In this document: positions 45,910 through 53,614 of the stretch, in pieces
How positions within the stretch are numbered: the first letter of the stretch is position 1
How the letters are laid out: each line of letters begins with the position of its first letter
NCBI GenBank assembly: GCA_025056255.1
Contig: JANWVT010000010.1
Location: forward strand, 6,662 to 70,661
Direction: 5' to 3'
Length of the DNA: 64,000 nucleotides
Source of the DNA: Bernardetiaceae bacterium
GTDB lineage: Bacteria; Bacteroidota; Bacteroidia; Cytophagales; Thermoflexibacteraceae
Translations under genes and position numbers: made by a program
The notes under the pieces: model-generated
Databases searched by the model: none
What the model was told of the DNA's origin: nothing
The model's input: the letters and a program-made list of their open reading frames with translations, nothing else

Positions 45910-46280
45910 CTATCTCGCAAATCTGGTAAGGTGCTGTTGCTGTGCTGGTTTGTAGCTGAAAGGAGAAAGAGCTGGTAGTTTTTCTATGCGCAACTCGCTG
46001 CTTGCTTTTTTGCCTAAAACTGCAAATACGCCTTGCCCCAACAGGTTTCCGCTTTTTTCTTTTCCTACTGTGCTTATTTTTTTGCCATCAATGAAAACAA
46101 TCATAGGCTTCGACTCGGCTTGATACCTGCTTGCTTTGGCATTCGCTTAGAGACAGTTGTTTTAAACGCGGGTGTAGAAGGGCTGTAGTTTTGCCTGTGC
46201 TGTCTTTTTCGTTTATGCTAAGCTGTTCGTAGGGATATGAGATCACAACAAACGGACTGCTCCTTCCAGAGCGTATTTAA
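45910..46280 (-). pseudogene. Decayed gene fragment of unknown family
   Basis: A 3' piece of 64 codons reads MIVFIDGKKISTVGKEKSG onward to RIEKLPALSPF and stops at 45910. Upstream, a different frame continues a coding-like sequence (SSPFVVISYPYEQLSINEKD, then LLHPRLKQLSLSE) that would join it after one frameshift near 46150. The whole has no plausible start. I do not recognise the family. It could also be one small intact gene, less likely. Confidence 0.4.
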
Positions 46281-46294
46281 GCAAACAAAAAGGT

Positions 46295-46903
46295 TTAGGG
46301 GCAGCGTCCGGGCGTATCGGGCGGGGCAATAGTATCGGGTGTTTGCACAAACACACCCTCTTTGTCAATGTACGTAATAGTTTCTGCTGTGCAGGATGAT
46401 TCAGGGTCGTTTCCGTAGTGATACTCTAATTTGCGGCGAATGGTGTTCTCTTCCTACACGCTTTCTAAAATATTGCCGAAGTAATTTTTCACCTCGTCTG
46501 TATTGCCTCCAAAGATAACTTGCGAAATGCGTTTATCGTTAGCATCGTACAACGCCAACCAAAGTGGTGAGTTGGTGGGGTCATATTCATCGTAATATAA
46601 TAGTCCTATAAAATTATGATAGTATACGCGTCCTACAGGTATGATAGCCTCAGGATGTTCTACTGCTAAGTAGGTTTTTACCAAGGCGCTTTCCAAGGGC
46701 GAGTCAGTAGCTTGTAATGGCTTAGCTTGCGAGTATTGCAGAGGCAGCGACAGCTCAGGAACTATTTGTACAAAACTTGTAAACGTTACAACGGCAGTAG
46801 TTGTGCTATCTTGCGGCAATTCTGATACTTGTTTAGTATCGGAACTGCCACAGCTCCATATTGTTAGCAGCAGCAATCCCATGAAAATCCGATTGTTTTT
46901 CAT
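46295..46903 (-). pseudogene. Lipoprotein gene interrupted by an in-frame stop
   Basis: The signal MKNNRIFMGLLLLTIWSC marks a lipoprotein. The first open part has 149 codons and ends at TAG (46456-46454, after ILESV). The same frame then stays open for 52 more codons (EENTIRRKLEYHYGNDP to PPDTPGRCP) before TAA at 46295-46297, and that stretch reads like a real protein tail. Either the gene is broken by one point mutation, the product is truncated, or the stop is read through. Family unknown. 57 bp after the P-type ATPase stop region on the opposite end of the order. Confidence 0.55.
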
Positions 46904-46960
46904 AATGCTTATCGTCTATCGGATTTAAAAAACGATTTGCCGCCTGTATCATAACCTGTG

Positions 46961-49411
46961 TTAAATTTTCATCTTTTTTACAGTTTCGTACCAAATCACC
47001 GACACAACACCTATCAACAGACAGGTGACGGCTTGTTGTCCACTCAGGGAAGTGAACCCCAAAAACATGGCAACAGGAGGCAGATAAATAAATGCGATAG
47101 CAAGTGCTAAGGTAACGCCAATAATGAGCGGAATCAGTGGGTTGGAATAGCGCAAGGTATGCCAAATTGAATAATGAAATGAACGATTGACCAAAGTTAG
47201 CACAATATTGGCAGTGATAAGAGTTGCAAAAACCATTGTGCGCGTTAGCGTTTCGTCTGCACCGCTGTAAACAGCCAGTTGGTAGGTGAACAAGGTGCCG
47301 GTAGTAATAGCTAACCCTTGTATTACACTGGTTATCAGTTCGTTCCACTTAAAAAATGTAGCGCTCAAAGGTCGAGGTGGCTGCTGCATAGCATTGGCTT
47401 CCATGGGTTCGTTTTCATAGATGATAGAACAGGTTGGTCCCATTATCAACTCGAAAAAAATAATGTGAACCGGTGAAAAAATGTATGGATATGTCCAATG
47501 CAAAACCAAAGGTAAGAATACAGTTAAGATAATGGGAATGTGGATGGAGATGATGTACCGAATTGCTTTTTTAAGATTTGCATAAATGCGCCTACCCATG
47601 GCAATAGCATCTATCATTTTAGACAAGTCGTCGGTTGGTAAAACAAGTGAAGCTGCCTGTCGAGCTATTTCCGTTCCTTTCTTACCCATGGCAATGCCAA
47701 TATGAGCGGCTTTGAGGGCTGGCGCATCGTTGACGCCGTCGCCAGTCATAGCTACGATATTCTGATTGGCTTTTAAGGCATTGACTATCCGCAGCTTAGC
47801 TTCTGGAAACATGCGTGTGAAAACATGAAATTCTTGTACTTTTTGTTGAAGTTCAGTATCAGAAAGTCCTAAGAGTTCGCTGCCGTTGATGCTTTTTTCT
47901 GCACCTTGCAATCCAATTTGGCGGGCTATGGACTGGGTAGTAAGTGGATTGTCGCCCGTGATAATTTTTACGGTGATGCCCGCCTGATAAAATGCTTGTA
48001 AAACTGCTTGCATATTGGGTTTAGGAGGGTCGTAGAAAGCGAGCAGTCCATAGTAGCGTAGCGAAAAATCTTGCTGGCGGGGCGGTAGTGTATCGCCACT
48101 AAATATGGCTTCTCCTACTGCCAGTACACGGTAGCCCGATGCAGCTAGTTGTTGTACTTGTGCTTCTATGTCCAATTGCTCCTGCCGGCTGAGCGAAGAG
48201 ATTGCCAAAATGGCTTCTGGTGCACCTTTGGCAGCAATAAGGCGCCTGCCTGCGGCGTCGGCAAATACATGAGTCATCATGGGTGGCTTGCCGTCTAAGG
48301 GATATTCGTGAATCATGCGATAGTGGGGGCGTTCGTCGTAGGGGCTAGTAGCAGCATAAGCCTCGTGCAAGGCTACTTCCATAGGGTCGAAGGGGGTAGG
48401 TTCGCTTGCCCACATTGCCATGCGTACTACTGCTGCCTGCGTAGTATGAGCGGCAGGTAGCACTTTTGCAAGGCTCATGCGGTTTTCTGTGATGGTGCCT
48501 GTTTTATCTACGCAAATTATGTTGGCGCTGCCCAGTGTCTCTACTGTTTTGATTTGCTTGACCAAAATGCCTTGTTGCATCAGCCGCCATGCTCCAAGTG
48601 CCATGAAAGTAGTAAAGGCAACTGGTATTTCTTCGGGCAAAATACTCATGGCAAGCGTAAGGGCTTTGAGCAAACTGTCTGCTAATAGTCCAGAGCGCAT
48701 GAAGTGCAGTGTCCAAACCATAACAAATACGACTGTACCTGCCATCACCATCATGCGTACAAAGTGGTGAAGCTGTTGTTCCAACGGTGTAGTTTCTTCT
48801 GCAATAGCTTCTAACTGTTTGCCAATTTTAGCGAGTTGTGTATCACTGCCAATAGCCGTTACACGGGCAATGGCTCTTCCGCTCGTAACAACAGTGCCCT
48901 GAAAAACTAAAGAATGCCCACTTGCCTGTTTGTAAACAGGTAAAGACTCGCCTGTTAGCAAAGACTCGTTTACTGAAAAATCATGAGCCTGCAGAATCAC
49001 CCCATCTGCGGGCACAACTGTTCCCTCTTCTATCACCATGGCATCGCCAATTGCCAGTGCCGTGGTGGGTAGTTCCACTACTACCCCGTTGCGAATCGCC
49101 TTGCAGGTAGGCTGCATCACTTCTTTTAGTTTCTTCAGGGCTTTTCGGGTGCGCACGTCTTGGTAAAGCGAAATAGCAGCTACCAACACAATAGCACCTG
49201 CCAAGAACAACGCATCTGGTAAGTCGCCACTGAACAAATAAATAGCAGCTGCTACTAACAGCAGCAAAATCATAGGGTCTTTGGCAAGTCCTTTCAGAGC
49301 ATCCCACAGGCTGTCTTTATCTTGGTAAGTCAAAGTATTGAGCCCATATTTTGCTTGTGAAGTTGCTGCCTCAGCATCGGTAAGCCCTTGGATAGAGAAT
49401 TGAGATGACAT
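46961..49411 (-). CDS. P-type cation-transporting ATPase (type II-like)
   Basis: 816 residues from the ATG at 49411; the in-frame TTG at 49420 is less likely. Actuator-domain TGES (LLTGESLPV), phosphorylation site DKTGT, hinge TGDGVNDAPAL and MVKIITGDNPLTT-like nucleotide-domain segments are intact. Helix M4 has PEEIPVAF. In M6 the calcium-pump pattern NxxTDGxPA is missing; the region reads FELIMGPTCSIIYENEP. Transported ion is therefore open; calcium is not assured. Confidence 0.88.
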   Translation of the reverse strand: MSSQFSIQGLTDAEAATSQAKYGLNTLTYQDKDSLWDALKGLAKDPMILLLLVAAAIYLFSGDLPDALFLAGAIVLVAAISLYQDVRTRKALKKLKEVMQPTCKAIRNGVVVELPTTALAIGDAMVIEEGTVVPADGVILQAHDFSVNESLLTGESLPVYKQASGHSLVFQGTVVTSGRAIARVTAIGSDTQLAKIGKQLEAIAEETTPLEQQLHHFVRMMVMAGTVVFVMVWTLHFMRSGLLADSLLKALTLAMSILPEEIPVAFTTFMALGAWRLMQQGILVKQIKTVETLGSANIICVDKTGTITENRMSLAKVLPAAHTTQAAVVRMAMWASEPTPFDPMEVALHEAYAATSPYDERPHYRMIHEYPLDGKPPMMTHVFADAAGRRLIAAKGAPEAILAISSLSRQEQLDIEAQVQQLAASGYRVLAVGEAIFSGDTLPPRQQDFSLRYYGLLAFYDPPKPNMQAVLQAFYQAGITVKIITGDNPLTTQSIARQIGLQGAEKSINGSELLGLSDTELQQKVQEFHVFTRMFPEAKLRIVNALKANQNIVAMTGDGVNDAPALKAAHIGIAMGKKGTEIARQAASLVLPTDDLSKMIDAIAMGRRIYANLKKAIRYIISIHIPIILTVFLPLVLHWTYPYIFSPVHIIFFELIMGPTCSIIYENEPMEANAMQQPPRPLSATFFKWNELITSVIQGLAITTGTLFTYQLAVYSGADETLTRTMVFATLITANIVLTLVNRSFHYSIWHTLRYSNPLIPLIIGVTLALAIAFIYLPPVAMFLGFTSLSGQQAVTCLLIGVVSVIWYETVKKMKI

Positions 49412-50049
49412 AGGGTTCAATTTTATGGAAAATGTACAAAAAATTGGGAAGATGCAAATGGCTTCTCAAAGGCGTCAAAACCTGTTAAATTTTTGAGCAC
49501 AATTTGGCTTTGGTAAGGTTTTTTCCAAACAACTCCGTAGCATAACAGAGAGCAAATGCTTTGAAAAGCACAAAACGAACATATACTTTTTCAGCTCATC
49601 GTTACTTTTTGCATTTTTCCACTTATAATCAGCTGCATACAAACCAATGTTGTATCATTGGTGTCTATTTAACAAGTACGACTTGCGTAATACGCAAGAG
49701 GCTTAGTTGAGGCATCAAAAAATAACAAACACCATTTTGGGGCGAGTCGCTGCCTAATTTTACAAGCAGAAGCCGAGTCCATCCGCAAACAAACGCATTT
49801 ATACGACAACTTTGCTTCTTTCGAACTCTACATACGCATGTTGATAGACTACTTTGGCAAGCGCAAGATGATTCTTGGGCAATTTCCACTACATAATTAC
49901 CAAGGGAGCATCTGAAAAAGCCGGAGCAGAAGATAAGAAACAATATCCTGCTATCTATGAACATTTAATTTTCTTACAAAGAAAAGTTGTTGCCAAGAAA
50001 CAACGCTGAAACAGGTATCGGGTAGGAATGGTAGGCTCTTTAAAGATGG
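49412..50049. other. Gene-poor region with a coding remnant
   Basis: Between the ATPase start and the restriction-enzyme remnant. Only the 74-codon remnant at 49691-49915 looks protein-like. Confidence 0.4.
49691..49915 (+). pseudogene. Unidentified coding remnant
   Basis: 74 codons without a start codon, bounded by TAA and TGA: YARGLVEASKNNKHHFGASR, ILQAEAESIRKQTHLYDNF, SFELYIRMLIDYFGKRKM. Composition and helical pattern look like real protein, but I do not recognise it. It may belong to the same decayed locus as the restriction-modification remnant downstream. Confidence 0.35.
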
Positions 50050-50483
50050 GCAGCTGATTACTATGAAGAATTTGAAAAGGAGAAGAGGGGGTGGAAAAGA
50101 ATAGGCTCTTTAATTCACTTTCAATACGATCATTCAGATGGGCTATGTTTAGACAGCACCTGTTTTAAAAAATTGCTATCAGACAATTGCTTGAAAATTC
50201 TCCAAAAACTGGGGCAGGAGATGTGATAATTAAGAAGTATCCAAGCGTTAAAACCAATTTTAGCGCCCGAATTATCAATGAAGAACAACAAACTTTTATT
50301 GACTTAGTCATCCAAATCCTCTCTATGAAATCCGAAGACAAAAACACGAGTGTTTTAGAGCAGCAAATAGACCACTTGGCATACCAACTGTATGATTTAA
50401 CCTATGAGGAAGTAAAAATAGTAGCCCCTGCGTTTTCGCTTAGCCCAGAAAAGTACGAATGCCTCCGCATTAACGAACAGTAA
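50050..50483 (+). pseudogene. 3' remnant of a type IIG (Eco57I-like) restriction-modification gene
   Basis: Two frames carry the end of such an enzyme: YYEEFEKEKRGWKRIGS to DGLCLDSTCF (50059-50163), then from 50187 the typical C-terminus INEEQQTFIDLVIQILSMK, LEQQIDHLAYQLYDLTYEEV and KIVAP. The target-recognition middle and the whole methylase part are missing. A relic of a lost defence gene. Confidence 0.7.
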
Positions 50484-50751
50484 AAAGCGCTTGGTGGATG
50501 ACACTGCTGTTTCTGTGATGACTTGCGGGGGTAGTTTTTAAATGAACCGAGGAAAAAATGCAGCGCGGATTAGGTGTGCTGTTGGTGCGTATATTGGTAA
50601 GGACGCGAACACTTGGGCGGCGTATCACAGCTTGCCACACCAAGCCTATCAGCACTTTAGGGTAAGCAACATGCTTTCATTTGTATATCTACAAGTGAAA
50701 AATTATGCATCTTTGTGAATGCTCAAAGGCATGAGTAATTGATTTTTAGCC

Positions 50752-51528
50752 ATGAGTTTTGGTTGGACACTGCAAAACAAGAAAGCGCTCATCACAGGCG
50801 GCACAAAAGGGATTGGTAAAGCTACCGTAGCAGCATTTTTGCAACTTGGAGCCAGTGTAGTGTTTACTGCCCGCCATGCCGAGGAGGTAACAGCAGCAGA
50901 AGCACAATGGAGCTCCCAATATCCTGAGCTACAAGTAAAAGGCATTGTTGCCGATGTCAGCCTTGAAAGCAACCGCCTACACGTATACGACTGGATAGCT
51001 ACTCATTGGCAGCAGTTAGACGTACTGGTAAACAATGCAGGCATCAACATTCGCAAAAAAACGCCCGAATATACTCGCCAAGAGTATGAGCAAATATTAG
51101 CTATCAATATGCTGGCACCTTTTGAGTGGGCGCGATTGCTTTATCCGCTGTTGAAACGCTCCGGCAAAGCAGCTATTGTAAATGTGGCATCTGTGGCGGG
51201 AAGCAATATAGACATTGGCACAGGCTCACCTTATGCCATGTCTAAGGCTGCCCTGATTCAGCAAACGCGCAGCCTTGCTGTTGAATGGGCAAAAGAAGGA
51301 ATTCGCGTTAATGTGGTCTCGCCTTGGTACACCAACACTCCCCTAGCCGCACCCGTGTTGCAAAACGAAGCACGTATAGCCCACATCTTAAGCCGTACGC
51401 CTATGGGGCGTATTGCCCAACCCGAAGAAATAGCGGCTATTATTGCTTTTTTAGCAATGGACAAATCCTCTTACATTACCGGACAAAACATTATTGCCGA
51501 CGGCGGACTCAGCATCAGCGGGTTGTAA
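50752..51528 (+). CDS. Short-chain dehydrogenase/reductase
   Basis: 258 residues. NAD(P)-binding GGTKGIGKA (about 15-23), NNAG, catalytic Ser in VNVASVAGS and YAMSK (Tyr-x-x-x-Lys), and the C-terminal YITGQNIIADGG of classical SDRs. The wording resembles tropinone-reductase-like members. Arg/Thr residues after the first strand (FTARHAEE) favour NADP. Substrate unknown. The WG-repeat gene starts 55 bp downstream. Confidence 0.88.
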   Translation: MSFGWTLQNKKALITGGTKGIGKATVAAFLQLGASVVFTARHAEEVTAAEAQWSSQYPELQVKGIVADVSLESNRLHVYDWIATHWQQLDVLVNNAGINIRKKTPEYTRQEYEQILAINMLAPFEWARLLYPLLKRSGKAAIVNVASVAGSNIDIGTGSPYAMSKAALIQQTRSLAVEWAKEGIRVNVVSPWYTNTPLAAPVLQNEARIAHILSRTPMGRIAQPEEIAAIIAFLAMDKSSYITGQNIIADGGLSISGL

Positions 51529-51582
51529 AATATTGGCGGCAGGTTTGTCGTTGTATGGTTAAATAGACCCTTGTTTGCTGCT

Positions 51583-52896
51583 ATGTACTTTGCTTTTTTG
51601 CTGTTAACAGCCTGTTTACCACTCTTTTTTACTTCCGCCTATGCCCAGAGAAAGCCCCCCAAAGACGCGGGCACCCTTCCTGCAGGCGTCAACCGCAACC
51701 CTGCTCCCAGTAACCCTATGCGGCGCAATGCACCTGTTTTTCCGGAAGTCAAAAAACCTTTGGACAGTGCAGCGCTTGCCGGTGGCAGTGCAGGCAAACA
51801 GACTTCTCCCCTTTTTGAAAAACGCGATTCAGCATTTATCAGTGCCATAGGGGGCAACCTGTTTATTATTAGGCAGCAAAACTTAGAAGGCATCGCCAAC
51901 GACACCGGTAAAATACTACTGGCACCTGCATACGACCGCATCAGTTTTTTCAACAACAAAGATTCCACTTGCACACGGTGGGAAGGTATCCTCAAAGTAG
52001 AAAAGGGTGGAGCCGTTGGATTGCTCCACTACACAGGCAAACCTATCACAGTGCTCGACTATCAGGATATTAGCCTGTTGCCTGCCAGTTGTTTTGGTAC
52101 TCATGCAGCCTCTATGGTGGCTAAGGTGAAACAATGGGGCAAATTTGGCTTAATCAACGGCAAAGGCGAAGTGCTCATCCGCCCCGGCTACGACGATGTA
52201 ACAATGCTTACCGACCAGCAAGGCAAAGCTACTCATCCAGAGGTAGTGGTAGTGCGCAAACAAAATAAGTACGGCATGATGGACTTGCGCAACGGCAACG
52301 TTTTGAAAACAGAGTTTGAACGAATTGAATTTTTGCAGCATTTGGAAAAAAAAGAGGGCAAGGGCAAAATGGAAAAAGAATTGCTGTTGCGCTTGAAAAT
52401 CAATGGGAAGTGGGCATTTCTAAACATTGCTACCCAATTGCAAAGCACGCCCGAGTGGGACGAACTACTGCCTTTTAGCGACGGCTGGGCGCCCGTGCGA
52501 AAAGGCGACAAATGGGGATTTATCAACGAAGAAGGAAAGAATAAAATCAGTTGTCAGTACGAAGCTACTCACGGTTTCAGGCAAGCAGGCGCGCCTGTGC
52601 GCAAAAATGGTAAATGGGGCATTATCAACTCCGACAGGAAAGAAGTGTATGCCCTACAAGCCGACCAAATGGAATTTTTGGTACAGCCAGACCACAATCG
52701 GCAACATAGCAGCTACGTGTTGTCTTTGGTGAAAGTGGAAAAAAACGGCAAAGTGGGAATTATTGATACCCAAGGGCATCTGGTTATACCTTGCGAGTAC
52801 GATAGTTTGGAATATTTGCCGCGTACAGGCGGTTTTAAAGCGATTCGGGAAGGAAAAGAGCAGTTTGTAGCTCTACCAGATGCACCATCTAAGTAG
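51583..52896 (+). CDS. WG-repeat protein, exported
   Basis: 437 residues from the ATG at 51583; an in-frame TTG at 51571 adds four. Signal peptide ends at about residue 22 (TSAYAQ). Repeats with the WG core follow at about 35-45-residue spacing: KFGLINGKGEVLIRPGYDD, KYGMMDLRNGNV, KWAFLNIATQ, KWGFINEEGKNKISCQYE, KWGIINSDRK and KVGIIDTQGHLVIPCEYD. WG-repeat proteins are beta-propeller-like and common on Bacteroidota surfaces; partners are unknown. Confidence 0.85.
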   Translation: MYFAFLLLTACLPLFFTSAYAQRKPPKDAGTLPAGVNRNPAPSNPMRRNAPVFPEVKKPLDSAALAGGSAGKQTSPLFEKRDSAFISAIGGNLFIIRQQNLEGIANDTGKILLAPAYDRISFFNNKDSTCTRWEGILKVEKGGAVGLLHYTGKPITVLDYQDISLLPASCFGTHAASMVAKVKQWGKFGLINGKGEVLIRPGYDDVTMLTDQQGKATHPEVVVVRKQNKYGMMDLRNGNVLKTEFERIEFLQHLEKKEGKGKMEKELLLRLKINGKWAFLNIATQLQSTPEWDELLPFSDGWAPVRKGDKWGFINEEGKNKISCQYEATHGFRQAGAPVRKNGKWGIINSDRKEVYALQADQMEFLVQPDHNRQHSSYVLSLVKVEKNGKVGIIDTQGHLVIPCEYDSLEYLPRTGGFKAIREGKEQFVALPDAPSK

Positions 52897-52993
52897 TAAA
52901 GACAAATATCGGTGAAATTGAGCTTATTGGTGGTGCTTTATCACATATTGAACGATTTATCACACATGGCATATATCTTAATCCAGTCGAGTT

Positions 52994-53539
52994 ATGGCTC
53001 AGTATATCCCTTTCGACCCGGCAGTAGAGGTAAACGGGCGCACCATTCTTGCTTTCGTAAATGCTATTCCAGCCTACCGCGGCACCATGCTGTCCATTTT
53101 GGCACAACATCAACTATCTGATGTTGATCCTAACGGCTGGTATCCACAGATTTACTGGTTGAATGCTTTCCGCGCAATTGGCGAAAATTTTGGCGACAAT
53201 ACATTGTTTGCCATAGGCAAAGCCATTCCTGAGAATGCAGCCTTTCCCCCTGAAATTAATGATTTGAAAAGCGCCTTGGCATCCATTGATGTTGCTTATC
53301 ATATGAATCATCGCAACGGTGAAATCGGCTATTATAAGCTGGTCTCCTTCGACGAGAAGAACAAAAGGGCTATTATGGAATGCCGCAATCCCTACCCCAG
53401 CGAGTTTGACCGTGGTATTATCACAGCAATGGCAAGGAAATTCAAGCCACCCTTGGCAGTTGTGAATGTGTCCTTAGACCCTAATAAACCTACGCGAAAA
53501 AACGGTGCAATGGAATGTACCTACGTAGTCAAGTGGTAG
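52994..53539 (+). CDS. Conserved uncharacterised protein, possibly V4R/HNOB-like fold
   Basis: 181 residues, no signal peptide or membrane helix. Segments such as AYRGTMLSILAQHQLSDVDP, GWYPQIYWLNAF, FGDNTLFAIGK and MECRNPYPSEFDRGIITAM look highly conserved, and the tail AMECTYVVKW resembles the end of V4R/haem-NO-binding domains, where a Cys-rich signal sits in a similar place. That likeness is impression only. Function unknown. It precedes the receptor gene by 75 bp but has its own start signals, and the receptor has its own operator. Confidence 0.6.
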   Translation: MAQYIPFDPAVEVNGRTILAFVNAIPAYRGTMLSILAQHQLSDVDPNGWYPQIYWLNAFRAIGENFGDNTLFAIGKAIPENAAFPPEINDLKSALASIDVAYHMNHRNGEIGYYKLVSFDEKNKRAIMECRNPYPSEFDRGIITAMARKFKPPLAVVNVSLDPNKPTRKNGAMECTYVVKW

Positions 53540-53564
53540 AAAATCTTTTTACTTAACATTCTAC

Positions 53565-53609
53565 TTGCAATTGAGTTGCATTTTTATATTTTTGCAACTC
53601 AATTGCAAA
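53565..53609 (+). promoter_or_regulatory. Receptor promoter with two palindromic operator sites
   Basis: Promoter: TTG (53565-53567), 19 bp, TATTTTTG (53587-53594). Left arm TTGCAATTGAGTTGCA (53565-53580) and right arm TGCAACTCAATTGCAA (53593-53608) are perfect reverse complements, 12 bp apart. Each arm is itself a palindrome with 5-bp spacer; the right one is TTTGCAA-CTCAA-TTGCAAA (53591-53609). One site covers the -33 element, the other the -7 element. The 19-bp size and receptor gene suggest a Fur-family repressor such as Zur; that is inference. Confidence 0.8.
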
Positions 53610-53614
53610 AAGTA

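Noticed and set aside
49665-49964. 99-codon minus-strand frame
   Set aside because: Cys-rich and antisense to a more protein-like plus-strand remnant.
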